Assembly (NCBI RefSeq): GCF_013001025.1 | Contig: NZ_CP053021.1 | Location: 1,488,001-1,552,000, forward strand | Direction: 5' to 3' | Length of the DNA stretch: 64,000 bases | DNA from: Sphingobium yanoikuyae | GTDB lineage: Bacteria > Pseudomonadota > Alphaproteobacteria > Sphingomonadales > Sphingomonadaceae | Shown: piece after piece, positions 52,158 through 61,545 of the stretch | Layout of the letters: each line of letters opens with the position of its first letter | Numbering within the stretch: the stretch's first letter is position 1 | Notes under the pieces: generated by a model | The model's database searches: none | Told to the model about the DNA's origin: nothing | What the model saw: only the letters and a program-made list of their open reading frames with translations | Made by a program: the position numbers and the translations under genes

Positions 52158-53244
52158 CGCTCCAATCCTTGCTCGCCACCGGGCTGCGGCCAGCGTTCAG
52201 TGCCCGATCAAAAGCCTCGACCATTTCCTGCGGGTGATCAGGCCGGTAACCAAAGCGCAGGGCATGGTCGCCAACGGCGAAATCGGGGCAAACGGCGGGC
52301 AGACCGATTGCCTTATATTGCAGGAGTTTGAGGCTGGAATCCGCGAGATAGGCGGCGGCAGCTGCGCGCTGATAGGCCGCGATCCCGACATCGGCATGCT
52401 GGAGATAGGGCAGCGTTTGCGCAAAAGGCATCTCTTCATGCTGGATCACATTGGTCGGAAAGACGCTCTTGGGCGATCCGATGGTGTGGAAGGTGAATTC
52501 CGGGCGTGCCAGCGCGAGGGTGCGGATCGCCCCGGCATCGAACAGCATCGATCCGACTGTGACTGCGTTGCGCTTGGTCGCGTAGGGACTGTCTGTTGCC
52601 TGATTGAGCAAAGCAGTATCGACGCCATGCGGAATGAATAATTTGGGGCAGCTGAAGGCCTCGAAATGCGGGAGCATGGAGCGGGCGACGACCACGATCA
52701 GGTCGATATCGGCCTCCGATTGCCAAAGCATGTCTTCAATGCATTCAGGCACGCCGGCGGTGGATAGAAGATCCGTGGCCCGATAGACGATCCGCGCCGA
52801 GGGTGCGACGGCTCGGATGCGCTTCAGCAATGCCGGCGCAATGCCGGATTCGACGATGATGATGTCTGCCGCGCCTGCCGCTTCGTCCAGCGCGGTGCAG
52901 CGGTTTCTGGCCCATTTGCTGTAAAGCCAGGATTCCACCTTGCTCGATACCGGCAACTTCACCGGATGCCATGCGCTGCGCCACAGATAGGCCTGAAGCC
53001 CGTCCACCTGTTCCCAGGCATTGGCGCGATCAAACAGATCGGCCCGGCTGTCGCCACGCAGGCGCGACAGCCAGCTGTAGCCGATCGACATGAAGGTCAC
53101 CTGATGGCCCTGTTGCGCCATATGGCGCGCCACGAAATGCACGCTCGCGCGGCGCCGGGTCCGATAGTCATGGCGCGAGATGATGAGGACGCGGTGTCCT
53201 TCGGCGTGAACTGGCTGTGGCTTTGCGGCGGATTGTCCGATCAT
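52120..53244 (-). CDS. GumK-like glucuronosyltransferase (GT70)
   Basis: 374 residues. Strong recognisable similarity to xanthan GumK: ISRHDYRTRRRASVHFVARH, IGYSWLSRLRGDSR, VESGIAPALLKRI, YRATDLLST, GHGVD-type IPHGVD, VTVGSMLFD and LADSSLKLLQYKAIGLPAVCP followed by RFGYRP. GumK transfers glucuronic acid to the lipid-linked Glc-Glc-Man acceptor at the inner membrane. It predicts an acidic exopolysaccharide. The start overlaps in ATGA the stop of the GT4 gene upstream. Confidence 0.85.
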   Translation of the reverse strand: MIGQSAAKPQPVHAEGHRVLIISRHDYRTRRRASVHFVARHMAQQGHQVTFMSIGYSWLSRLRGDSRADLFDRANAWEQVDGLQAYLWRSAWHPVKLPVSSKVESWLYSKWARNRCTALDEAAGAADIIIVESGIAPALLKRIRAVAPSARIVYRATDLLSTAGVPECIEDMLWQSEADIDLIVVVARSMLPHFEAFSCPKLFIPHGVDTALLNQATDSPYATKRNAVTVGSMLFDAGAIRTLALARPEFTFHTIGSPKSVFPTNVIQHEEMPFAQTLPYLQHADVGIAAYQRAAAAAYLADSSLKLLQYKAIGLPAVCPDFAVGDHALRFGYRPDHPQEMVEAFDRALNAGRSPVASKDWSDVAARLVEASLG

Positions 53245-54425
53245 GAACGGGCCTCCGTGCTGGCAAGGATCTCGTCATAATAGTCTTCCAGGGCGGCTAC
53301 GCGGTTGCGGAGGTCGAACTTGGCGGCCACATGGGACCGGCCGGCTCGGCCAAAATCGCCGCACAGGTCCGGCGCCCCCAGAAGCGTTTGCAGATGGTCG
53401 GCAAAATCGTGGCTGTTGCGCGATCGTGCGAGCAGCCCGGTCATGCCGGGTTTGATCGCTTCGCGCATCGGGCCATCGTCAAACGCGATCACTGCCATGC
53501 CCATCGCCTGCGCTTCCATCAGCACGATGGGAAGCCCTTCGGAATCGCCGTTTGCCGCGCGCACGCTCGGCATCGCGAAGATGCGGTGACGGGCCATGGC
53601 CGCGAAGACCTCCGCGCGAGATCGTGCGCCCAGGAAATGCGGCTGGATGCCAAGCCGGTGGGCCTGGGCGACCAGGGCGGGCATCAGGGGGCCGCCGCCG
53701 ATAATGGTGAGCGGTTCGCTTCGGACGCGTTCTGGCAGTTTCGCCCAGGCGTCGAGCAGGAAATTGACCCCCTTCTTTTCGACCAGACGGCCGACGAAGA
53801 GGGCGCCCCGGCGGCCATGGGCGGCGGGTGGCGGCGGCAGGCTGGACGTGTCGATACCCAGCGGAATGACGCGCAGCTTGTGGTCGGGATAACCTGCGTC
53901 GAGCAGGCACTGCTTGATCCACTGGGATACGCAGATGATCCCATGGGCGTAACGCAGAAGGAAGGGCTTGAGCATCAGATACCAAAGTCCCTCGGTGCGG
54001 CGCGCATGTTCGCGCGCCGTCACCGTTGCATCATAGCCATGGGCGGTGACGACCAGCGGTATGTTCCTTCGCGCGGCAAGGGACAGGATGTTCGCCCCAT
54101 CCTGCAGGAAATGCGCGTGGATCAATCGCGTCGAGGGAGCCGACAGGACATCGCCGACATGGCGATATCGGCCGGTCAGTCGATTATAGACTTTTTCATA
54201 TTTGCCCGCCTGGGCGCGATGCAACAGATGGGGAGTGTGACCGTTAATAGAGTATCCGTTCAATATGTTCTCAGTTATTATGATCGGATTATATCTATTA
54301 AGACCCTGTATGTGATCTGATATGAAGGTTTCAGAAAGAGGAAGGAAGCCTCTTCTGTATATTGCAACGTTGGGTGTGCCAGATAATTCCACTAGGTGAA
54401 ATTCCTCAATTCGTTGCGGTTTCAT
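53241..54425 (-). CDS. Family 4 glycosyltransferase
   Basis: 394 residues, GT-B fold. Conserved parts are RLIHAHFLQDG, PLVVTAHGYDA, RVIPLGIDTSSL, GALFVGRLVEKKG and SVRAANGDSEGLPIVLMEAQAMG with the EX7E-type nucleotide-sugar motif. It resembles WcaL/colanic-acid-type transferases. The first ~230 bases of the gene (54190-54425) are clearly AT-rich compared with the rest, which suggests a mosaic origin. First gene of the 54.4-49.8 kb leftward operon. Sugar specificity unknown. Confidence 0.88.
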   Translation of the reverse strand: MKPQRIEEFHLVELSGTPNVAIYRRGFLPLSETFISDHIQGLNRYNPIIITENILNGYSINGHTPHLLHRAQAGKYEKVYNRLTGRYRHVGDVLSAPSTRLIHAHFLQDGANILSLAARRNIPLVVTAHGYDATVTAREHARRTEGLWYLMLKPFLLRYAHGIICVSQWIKQCLLDAGYPDHKLRVIPLGIDTSSLPPPPAAHGRRGALFVGRLVEKKGVNFLLDAWAKLPERVRSEPLTIIGGGPLMPALVAQAHRLGIQPHFLGARSRAEVFAAMARHRIFAMPSVRAANGDSEGLPIVLMEAQAMGMAVIAFDDGPMREAIKPGMTGLLARSRNSHDFADHLQTLLGAPDLCGDFGRAGRSHVAAKFDLRNRVAALEDYYDEILASTEARS

Positions 54426-54475
54426 CGATTGGTATATCGAAGCTTATTATCGCTTTCGAGTAAGGCATAACACCT

Positions 54476-55504
54476 ATGCAAATTCCCGCGATTGCCCCTG
54501 CGCCCCCCCTTGTCAGTGTCGTGATTGCGGCGTTCAACGCCGAGGACAGCCTGGATCGCGCGGTGCAATCTGCGCTTGCGCAGAAACTCCCGGTGGAGGT
54601 GATCATCGTCGATGACGCGTCCGGCGACAAAACCGTGGCAATCGCCGAGCGTTTGATGGAGCAGGACCCACGGGTGCGACTGGTGCTAAGCGAGGCCAAT
54701 GGTGGCCCTTCGGTCGCGCGGAATCTGGGGATTGGGGCCGCGCGGGGCGAATGGATCGCGATACTGGACGCCGATGATGCGTTCGCACCGGGCAGGCTGG
54801 TTCATCTGACCGCGCTCGGCGATCGGCATGACGCCGATCTGGTCGCGGACAATCTGTTTTTCTATGATTGGCACGCCGGCACAGTGGTCGGGACGGCATT
54901 GTCGCGGACAGCGCAGCCGATCCGGCATATCCGACCGGCGGAATTCGTCCGCAACGCGATCACAGGGCGCTCGCCGTTCGATTTCGGCCAGCTCAAGCCG
55001 ATCTTTCGTCGCCGCTTCCTGACGACCCGTTGTCTGCGCTACCCGCCCCAGTTGCGGCACGGCGAAGATTTCGCCTTCATCATCGATTGCCTGCTGGCGG
55101 ACGGTCGCTTCATTCTGAGTGCAGAGCCGCATTATCTGTTCACTCAGCGGCAGGGCTCCATTTCGGATCAGGGATCGGGGCAATCCCGGACATTACTGAA
55201 CCTGGATGCAATGCGTGCCCATAGTCTTGCCATGCTGGATCTGCCCCGCGTTCGCGATGATCGTGTTCTGTCACGGTTGTTGGCTCGTCGCGCCAGCGCC
55301 ATAAGGCAGCAGCATAGCTGGAACCGCGTCTATCCGCATCTTCGCGCACGCAAGCCGATGGCATTGCTGGAGGCTATGATGACGGACTGGAGCAACTGGC
55401 CCATGCTGGGACGCCATCTGATCCGCCGCTGGCACCATCGCGCGCAGATGGCGCGGATAGTTCAGCCCGAACGCACCAGCTTGTCGAATTCGACGCTGAG
55501 CTGA
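54476..55504 (+). CDS. Family 2 glycosyltransferase
   Basis: 342 residues, GT-A fold. PLVSVVIAAFNAEDSLDRAV starts the domain, VIIVDDASGDKT follows, and the DxD motif is in ILDADDAF. GGPSVARNLGI and HGEDFAFIIDCLL are also typical. It is the only rightward gene of the polysaccharide region: it diverges from the GT4 gene across 50 bases and its last 43 bases overlap the end of the pyruvyltransferase gene on the other strand. Probably an added side-chain transferase. Confidence 0.88.
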   Translation: MQIPAIAPAPPLVSVVIAAFNAEDSLDRAVQSALAQKLPVEVIIVDDASGDKTVAIAERLMEQDPRVRLVLSEANGGPSVARNLGIGAARGEWIAILDADDAFAPGRLVHLTALGDRHDADLVADNLFFYDWHAGTVVGTALSRTAQPIRHIRPAEFVRNAITGRSPFDFGQLKPIFRRRFLTTRCLRYPPQLRHGEDFAFIIDCLLADGRFILSAEPHYLFTQRQGSISDQGSGQSRTLLNLDAMRAHSLAMLDLPRVRDDRVLSRLLARRASAIRQQHSWNRVYPHLRARKPMALLEAMMTDWSNWPMLGRHLIRRWHHRAQMARIVQPERTSLSNSTLS

Positions 55505-56478
55505 TCGACACGGTTGGCAAAGATCCGATCGTCGCTCAGAAATCCCGCCTCACTCTTCAATTGTTCAAGTGCCGAGGCGATGCGGCTGTGTTGCCGTCGG
55601 TTCCATGTGGCGATACGCCGCGCGACCGCGGGTGGTTGTGGCAGACGCCGCGGCAGGGCGAGCAGATGATGTTTCAGTTTGGGCCGCACGGACATCCACC
55701 AGCCGCGCTGTTCACGACGGGTCATCTGCCTTTGATGCGCAAGCGCGCCTTCTGCATCAGGATGCGCAAGTCGATAATGTTCACCGACCAGACGCCGGAC
55801 CCCGTCGCGATAGGCAGTATCCAACGTCGCGGTAGGCAATATTCGCGGCTCATAGGGCAAGTTGAGGGAAAGTGACCAGTCGAGCCATTTGAAGCTGTTG
55901 ATCCTTCCCGAACTGGAGACCGGAATCCAGGGAACGCGCAGCGTATCGGCGATGATCGCTGCGTGCATCGAATCGGCGATCACCAGACGTGACCGGCGGA
56001 TTTCGTCGATGACCTGATGCGCGCATTGCCGCGGGTCCACCAGCTTTACGTCGGCGGTGGCGCAGGCGGCAGCCCAGTCGCCTTCATCCATCGCCTCATA
56101 GTGGGGAATGAAGATGGGCCGGCCGCGCTCAGCTTCGGGTAGGGGGTTGAGCCGATCCAGCGTGGAAAGCAGCAGCGCGCCATCGGCAATCGCCCGATCC
56201 GGGCGGTTGAGGACGCGCGCCGTGAGCGGGCCGCGTAACGCCACCACATCCCAGCGATCGGTCGAGAAATCCTCGGGCACCGGCCTATAGCCCAGGCCAC
56301 TGGAGAAAATTCTGATCCGCGATGCGGGCGGCATTTGATTGCCGATGATCGTGCCGATGCCGCAGAACAGCGTATCGGCTTCGTCGGACCAACGGCCGGG
56401 AGCAAGCTCCTCCCACAGCCAGCCGTTGAGGTCATCGCCAAAATTCCCTTCCTTGGCGCGATAATAGAAGAGTTTCAT
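55462..56478 (-). CDS. Polysaccharide pyruvyltransferase (GumL/CsaB family)
   Basis: 338 residues. N-terminal FYYRAKEGNFGDDLNGWLWEEL, GIGTIIG, VALRGPLTARVL, IADGALLL and SRLVIADSMHAAIIADTLRVPW are family features. It transfers pyruvate from PEP to form a ketal on a terminal sugar. With GumK- and GumH-like enzymes nearby this parallels GumL of xanthan. ATG 56478 overlaps the upstream GT2 stop (ATGA). Confidence 0.88.
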   Translation of the reverse strand: MKLFYYRAKEGNFGDDLNGWLWEELAPGRWSDEADTLFCGIGTIIGNQMPPASRIRIFSSGLGYRPVPEDFSTDRWDVVALRGPLTARVLNRPDRAIADGALLLSTLDRLNPLPEAERGRPIFIPHYEAMDEGDWAAACATADVKLVDPRQCAHQVIDEIRRSRLVIADSMHAAIIADTLRVPWIPVSSSGRINSFKWLDWSLSLNLPYEPRILPTATLDTAYRDGVRRLVGEHYRLAHPDAEGALAHQRQMTRREQRGWWMSVRPKLKHHLLALPRRLPQPPAVARRIATWNRRQHSRIASALEQLKSEAGFLSDDRIFANRVDQLSVEFDKLVRSG

Positions 56479-57539
56479 GTCATGGCCTCGTCCAGGCGGG
56501 GGCTGTGCCAGCGCATCTTTCGAATGATGATGTCGCGCCATAATGGCAGCAGCGAGACGTTCATGAGCCGATAGGCATCCAGGATGATGCGACGCTGCTC
56601 ACCATTTTTCAGGCCCTGATAGACACGGGGGTGAAGCAGGATCGCCGCCATCTCTCGGCGCAAGATCATGATGCGCTGGTCGGTCAGGCACGCGGCAGCG
56701 GCGCTGATGCCCGGCGTAATCTTCATCAATCGATTGGCGAGTACCATCGACATGAGGCGGCGCAGATTTTTGGCACCAAGGCGCTCATGCGCATCGCGAT
56801 AAAGATTGATACCTTCTCCCCGCTGGGCCTTGGCCAGCTTGGAGAAGCAGATCCCCTCAACGCTGTGCGCCAGCCGCACCCACATCAGCCAGTCTTCGCC
56901 GGCATAGCGAAGCCGTTCCTCGAACCGGAGATCGCGCATCGCCCTGCGGCGCAGGATTACGGCGGATGTCTGGCAGAGATATTCCTGCACCATGAATTGC
57001 CCCGCGCGGTCGGGCTGCAGGCGATAGATTTGCCCCCCCAGAGGCAGGGGTTCGAACGCATCCTCATTGGCGCCCTGCGCAAAGAGTGTCAGCGAGGCGA
57101 ACAGGCTGGACGGCGGCATGGCGCTGTCGCAGAAATAGAAATCATGCCCCAGTTCGAGCGCGTCCACGCCTTGTTGCAGATGATCTGGCGCCCAACTGTC
57201 ATCGGAGTCCAGGAAGGCGACATAGTCGATGTCGGGTCCGATCTGATCAAGTCCGTGATTGCGCGCAGCAGCGGGGCCGGCGTTCGATTGCTGCACGGTC
57301 CGGAGGTTCAGCCAGGGTGGCAATTCCATGTCTGCCAGTTCGTCCTGCGCCGGAATGGGCGAACTATCGTCGATTATGAGGAGCTCCACCTCGGTGGGCG
57401 CGGTGAATGTTTGCGCAACGATCGAGCGGAGGGCCTGTTGCAGGATACCCCGTTCACGCTGGAAATAGGGGATGATGACCGCGATCCGGCGCACGACCCG
57501 CAGTTCACTTGGGTAGGGCGGCACGGGATCAGGCGGCAT
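56475..57539 (-). CDS. Family 2 glycosyltransferase
   Basis: 354 residues. Conserved are IAVIIPYFQRERGILQQALR, LLIIDDSSP, NAGPAAARNHGLDQIG, the DxD-type FLDSDDSW and RYAGEDWLMW. C-terminal ~100 residues are helical. ATG 57539 is chosen, overlapping the fusion gene end by 11 bases; a longer frame has an Arg-rich, non-protein-like N-terminus. Sugar specificity unknown. Confidence 0.88.
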   Translation of the reverse strand: MPPDPVPPYPSELRVVRRIAVIIPYFQRERGILQQALRSIVAQTFTAPTEVELLIIDDSSPIPAQDELADMELPPWLNLRTVQQSNAGPAAARNHGLDQIGPDIDYVAFLDSDDSWAPDHLQQGVDALELGHDFYFCDSAMPPSSLFASLTLFAQGANEDAFEPLPLGGQIYRLQPDRAGQFMVQEYLCQTSAVILRRRAMRDLRFEERLRYAGEDWLMWVRLAHSVEGICFSKLAKAQRGEGINLYRDAHERLGAKNLRRLMSMVLANRLMKITPGISAAAACLTDQRIMILRREMAAILLHPRVYQGLKNGEQRRIILDAYRLMNVSLLPLWRDIIIRKMRWHSPRLDEAMT

Positions 57540-59424
57540 CGGCGTTGCGGACAGCGTGGGAGTGGGGCGATGACGGCGGGATCGGGCCGTCCGAGTAGCC
57601 CCCCCTGGCGTCACGGATGGCATTCATGAGGAAGGTGACATTGCCGCGCAAATAGCGGTCTGCCAGTCGGGTCGGTTCGTTCATGAGCCGGAATATCCAT
57701 TCCATGCGCATGCGGCGCAGCCAGCCAGGCGCGCGCGGGACATGGCCGGCGGTGAAATCGAGCAGGGCGCCCGCGCACAATATGGGGCGGCCGATATGGG
57801 ATGCCCATTTGGCCGCCCACAATTCCTGGCGGGGGTTCCCCATGGCTGCGATTACCAGATCCGCGCCGCTTTCCCGAATATGGCGGCTCAGATGCTCCTC
57901 CTCTTGCGGGTCGAAGAAGCCATGTAGGGTGCCGACTATGCGAATATGGGGATGACGCTCTTCCAGGATCGCGGCTGCGCGCTCCGCGATGCCGGGGGCT
58001 GCGCCTACCAGGAATAGCCGGAGGCGGTCCGGATAGTTCTTCAGGAGTTGGGGAATGAAGTCGGTGCCGTTCAGATTGTGAGGGAAAGAGTTCCCGTAGC
58101 GGAGGCGACTTGCGATATCGACGCCGACGCCGTCATTAAGGACCAGCGCGTCGTTCAGTGCGGCAGCGACGCCCTCGACCCGCCGTGCCTGGTTGATCAG
58201 ATGGGCATTGCCGAATGCGACCACGCGCGGCGACTGGTCCCTGATCAGATCGGAAACGGCTTTCAGCGCGTCGCTCTCCGAAAGAACGGCAAGGCGAAGC
58301 GGCCCGATCTGGCGGGTCTGACGTCCCAGAATATGTTCGTAGATGGCCGAGATCCTGGCGCTCACGCCCGGCCAACCATAAGCGAGCAGACCTGCGGCAG
58401 TGGTGGGGGAGGGTGAGCGTTGCTGCGCCTTGCGAATGTCCTGCAGGGTGCGCGCAGCGGACAGCGGATCGGCGAAATCGATCAGGCTGCCGGTATCGAG
58501 CTTGACGCAGGAGCGGCGATGCGCCGGAATGTCGCTGACGACTGGATAAAGCCCGGCGGACACCCCCTCGATCAGGGAAATACCGAAACCTTCATAGGCG
58601 CTGGGCGATGCGAAGATGGTACTACGGGCAATCAGCGCCTGCAGCGCCTCGTCGCTGGGGCTGTCATGAAATTCCACCAGATCGCCCAAACCGAGCTGTT
58701 CGACGATCTGTTGCAGATCGGCGAAGGTGACACCCATCGGCTTTCCCGCGATGATCAGCCGGGCCTTGCGGTCCAGCCTGTGCAGATGCGCGAACCAGCG
58801 GATCAACAGGTCGATCCGCTTGTTCGGCGCGATCCGGCCGAAATAGATGAAGCGATGCTCGGTGGAAGGCGATTGCGCAAGACCGGCGAACTTGACCGTG
58901 TCCACGCCATTTTCGACCAAGGTAAGTGCGCGACGATTGACCTTGGCGAAGGTCTCGTAGTCCGCTTCGCTGCAGGCGATGATCGCCCGATATCCAGCCA
59001 GTGAAAGGCGGGTCATGCTGTGAAAGTAGAATTGCTTCAATCGACGGGCATAGCCGGTATGAAAGAAGCCGCCATGCGTGGACAGGACCAGCGGTTTGCG
59101 GTGCAGCAGCCGGGTCAGTGCCAGATAGTCGGCGAAGAAATCGACAGCGTGGACATGGACGATGTCGCAATCGTCCAGATGGTGCAGCACGGATGGTGCG
59201 AGCGGATAGCGACGTCCACCCCGGTAGGGTACCCGGACCACTTCGACATCGTCGATGATTTCGCATCGTGGCAAGGGCGCGTCGTCGCCGTCGAAGATGC
59301 GGTCCAGGGTGATCATCCTGACCTGGTGCCCGGCGCGAGCCTGTTCGCGGCACAGATTTCTGGTGAAGCTTTCCAGCCCGCCGAGTCCGGGATGATATTG
59401 TCGGGAAATATGGGCGATTTTCAT
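57529..59424 (-). CDS. Fused glycosyltransferase: GumH-like GT4 plus GumM/WecG-like GT26
   Basis: 631 residues. Residues 1-365 match the pattern of xanthan GumH (RQYHPGLGGLESFTRN, RGGRRYPLAPSVL, VHVHAVDFFADYLALT, STHGGFFHTGYARRLKQ, YFGRIAPNKRID and SAYEGFGISLIEG), a GDP-mannose mannosyltransferase. Residues ~385-605 match the WecG/TagA/CpsF family, such as GumM (VLNDGVGVDIASRL, LNGTDFIPQLL, RLFLVGAAPGIAERAA, GFFDPQEEE, AMGNPRQELWA and RAPGWLRRMRMEWIFRL), a glucosyltransferase. In xanthan these are separate enzymes doing consecutive steps (second Glc, then Man). Here one chain carries both. Confidence 0.88.
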   Translation of the reverse strand: MKIAHISRQYHPGLGGLESFTRNLCREQARAGHQVRMITLDRIFDGDDAPLPRCEIIDDVEVVRVPYRGGRRYPLAPSVLHHLDDCDIVHVHAVDFFADYLALTRLLHRKPLVLSTHGGFFHTGYARRLKQFYFHSMTRLSLAGYRAIIACSEADYETFAKVNRRALTLVENGVDTVKFAGLAQSPSTEHRFIYFGRIAPNKRIDLLIRWFAHLHRLDRKARLIIAGKPMGVTFADLQQIVEQLGLGDLVEFHDSPSDEALQALIARSTIFASPSAYEGFGISLIEGVSAGLYPVVSDIPAHRRSCVKLDTGSLIDFADPLSAARTLQDIRKAQQRSPSPTTAAGLLAYGWPGVSARISAIYEHILGRQTRQIGPLRLAVLSESDALKAVSDLIRDQSPRVVAFGNAHLINQARRVEGVAAALNDALVLNDGVGVDIASRLRYGNSFPHNLNGTDFIPQLLKNYPDRLRLFLVGAAPGIAERAAAILEERHPHIRIVGTLHGFFDPQEEEHLSRHIRESGADLVIAAMGNPRQELWAAKWASHIGRPILCAGALLDFTAGHVPRAPGWLRRMRMEWIFRLMNEPTRLADRYLRGNVTFLMNAIRDARGGYSDGPIPPSSPHSHAVRNADAA

Positions 59425-59458
59425 ATCAGACCCCCTTGGTGCCGACGATCGCTGACCG

Positions 59459-60169
59459 CTAGATCAGCATGATGGTGCCGATCAGCACCGTGTTCAGCAT
59501 GGTCATCTTGTTGATCACGGCCTTGAGCTCGCTGGTGGATGTCTGATCGCGCTGGACCGCAACGATCGCGCAATCGGCGCTGCCTGCCGCATGAGCGAGA
59601 TCGTCGATATGGCTGGCGTCGACCAGGCACAGATCGAAATGGGCTGTCAGCGACGACAGGCGTTGCGACAGTGGCGCAAGCGGACTGCCGTCGATGGCGC
59701 AGCCATCCTGCTGGGGCGCGGCCATGACGAACAACGACCGGATACTGCTCGGCTGCACCAGCTGAAATGGCTCATCCATGTCGTCCGGCGAGCCTGTTCG
59801 TGCATTCATGCCAAGCAGGCGATGTTGAACGAAGCCGGAATGCTCCATGTCTACGATCAAGGTGCGCAGACCGCTCAGGGCTGCCGATACGGCGATATTC
59901 GCCGTCAATATGGCCGCCTGCTCGCTCGCCTCGATTGCGATGACCGCGATAGAGCCGGGCGCGCGACCGTCGGGATGGCGCATTGCAGACAGGGTCGACT
60001 GGATGTCCCGCGCTTGTTCCGCCAGCATTGCGCTGGGAGCGTGGATCACCGCGATCGCGGGATCGACATTGGCGTGGACAGTCGCCGTTTCCTCGCGCGT
60101 ATCGCCATCGTAAGTCGGCGGCAGGCCGGGATAGACATCCTCTACCGGTTCAGTCGAGCGAAGCCTCAT
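59459..60169 (-). CDS. BY-kinase-like (CpsD/Wzc ATPase domain) protein lacking the P-loop
   Basis: 236 residues. The fold pattern of bacterial tyrosine kinase/ParA-like ATPases is kept (HAPSAMLAEQARDIQSTLSA, IAVIAIEASEQAAILTANIA, LRTLIVDMEHSGFVQHRLLG, DLCLVDASHIDDLA). The Walker A GxGKT/S is replaced by EASEQAAILTANIA, and the Walker A' Asp context is altered (DMEHSG). No Tyr cluster is seen at the C-terminus. It is coupled to the PCP gene by ATGA. It is probably a catalytically dead partner that tunes the PCP protein. Confidence 0.8.
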   Translation of the reverse strand: MRLRSTEPVEDVYPGLPPTYDGDTREETATVHANVDPAIAVIHAPSAMLAEQARDIQSTLSAMRHPDGRAPGSIAVIAIEASEQAAILTANIAVSAALSGLRTLIVDMEHSGFVQHRLLGMNARTGSPDDMDEPFQLVQPSSIRSLFVMAAPQQDGCAIDGSPLAPLSQRLSSLTAHFDLCLVDASHIDDLAHAAGSADCAIVAVQRDQTSTSELKAVINKMTMLNTVLIGTIMLI

Positions 60170-61533
60170 GACCAATTGCCTCCTTCGATACGGAGTTGCC
60201 TGCCGTTGACGCGCAGGTCTGCCTGACCAAGCAACGGCACGCCGGTAAGATAGGTGACGGTGTTACGGCTGCGGATGCGCGGACTGAGCCATTCGGCTAG
60301 GATGACCGAGCCGATTGCGAGCATGAGGGCCACCATCGTCATCATCAGGAACCGCACGCCGATATTGGGCGCGTTGGGGATCATCGGCGGTTCTGCAATG
60401 TCGAGCCGCACGATGTTGAGCGACGGAGCCGTGCTGGTGGCATGCAACTGCGAGAATTGTTCGGTCTGCGCCTCATATTCCTTGCGCGCCGATTCCACAT
60501 TGCTTTCCAGCACGGCGAGCTTGCCGCGATCGGCCGCGAGCGACAGCATGCGCCCGCGATGCTGGTCGAGCAGGGCCTGCATCGTGCCCTGATTGGCCGA
60601 TGCCGCCGAACTGGCGGCCGCCAGCGTGCCCGACATCTTGCCGGTTTCCTGGGCCAGACTGTCCTGCATCTGGCGCAACTGCTGCTGGGCGGCACGCATC
60701 GTCGCATGATTGGGGCCGAGTTCGGCAGCCATCTGGCTGATTTCCGCTGATTTGGCTGCGATCTGCGCCCTTAGCCCCTGGATCACCCCGCTCGATTGAA
60801 TGTCGGGCATATTGGCGCCGCCCGCCGCGCGCGACCGGGCCTCCGCAGCAACGGCTTCGGCCGACGACAGTTTCGACGACAATTCGCTGAGGCGCGTGCT
60901 TTCCGCATCGATGGCGCCAGTGGCGACAATGCCATGGGCGCGCTGGAAATCGGCGAGCCGTGCCTGCGCCTCTTCCATTCGCTGTTCGGACGCGGCGATC
61001 TGTTTCTTGTACCAGGCAGCAAAGCGCTGGGCGAATTCGTTGCTGATGCCCAGGCGCGCATCATTGAAGGCCTGGGCGAAGCTGTTGGCCATCAACGCCG
61101 AACGCTGTGGATCGAGGCTGCGGTAGGAGACGTCGATCGTATTGCCGGTCGCGCTGGGCGAAACCTGCAAACCCGACTGGACGCTGCGGCTGATCCAGCC
61201 TTCGAAACTCTGGTTGCCGTTTGTCTGCTCCTGCCAACGTGCGCGCATGGCCGGATTTTTGAAAAGGCCAAGCCGCTCGGCCACCTTGCGGGCGATCACC
61301 TCGCTCTGCAGGATTCTGGACTCCGTCGCGAGCATGGATTCCCCGGTCGCCTCGTTCGATTTGCCGCCGGTCGGGTCCGGTGCGCGGTTGTCGAACAACA
61401 AGGTGGCGGTCGCGCGATATTCGCGTGGCGTGATCGCAATCCAAAGGACCGTCAGCGCCATGACGCAGCAGAAGATGGCGGCTGCCATTCTCCAACGCTG
61501 CAGGATGGCTCGCGTTATGTCGAACATGTACAT
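60166..61533 (-). CDS. Polysaccharide co-polymerase (Wzz/GumC/EpsF-like chain-length protein)
   Basis: 455 residues. A membrane segment lies near residues 15-33 (MAAAIFCCVMALTVLWIAI). A large periplasmic domain follows with long coiled coils (residues ~170-370, Gln/Ala/Ser-rich), and a second membrane segment near residue 405 (LMMTMVALMLAIGSVILAEWL). It controls chain length and works with the OPX protein. It ends in an ATGA overlap with the BY-kinase-like gene, the usual PCP-2a arrangement split into two proteins. Confidence 0.88.
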   Translation of the reverse strand: MYMFDITRAILQRWRMAAAIFCCVMALTVLWIAITPREYRATATLLFDNRAPDPTGGKSNEATGESMLATESRILQSEVIARKVAERLGLFKNPAMRARWQEQTNGNQSFEGWISRSVQSGLQVSPSATGNTIDVSYRSLDPQRSALMANSFAQAFNDARLGISNEFAQRFAAWYKKQIAASEQRMEEAQARLADFQRAHGIVATGAIDAESTRLSELSSKLSSAEAVAAEARSRAAGGANMPDIQSSGVIQGLRAQIAAKSAEISQMAAELGPNHATMRAAQQQLRQMQDSLAQETGKMSGTLAAASSAASANQGTMQALLDQHRGRMLSLAADRGKLAVLESNVESARKEYEAQTEQFSQLHATSTAPSLNIVRLDIAEPPMIPNAPNIGVRFLMMTMVALMLAIGSVILAEWLSPRIRSRNTVTYLTGVPLLGQADLRVNGRQLRIEGGNWS

Positions 61534-61545
61534 CCTATCGGTCCC

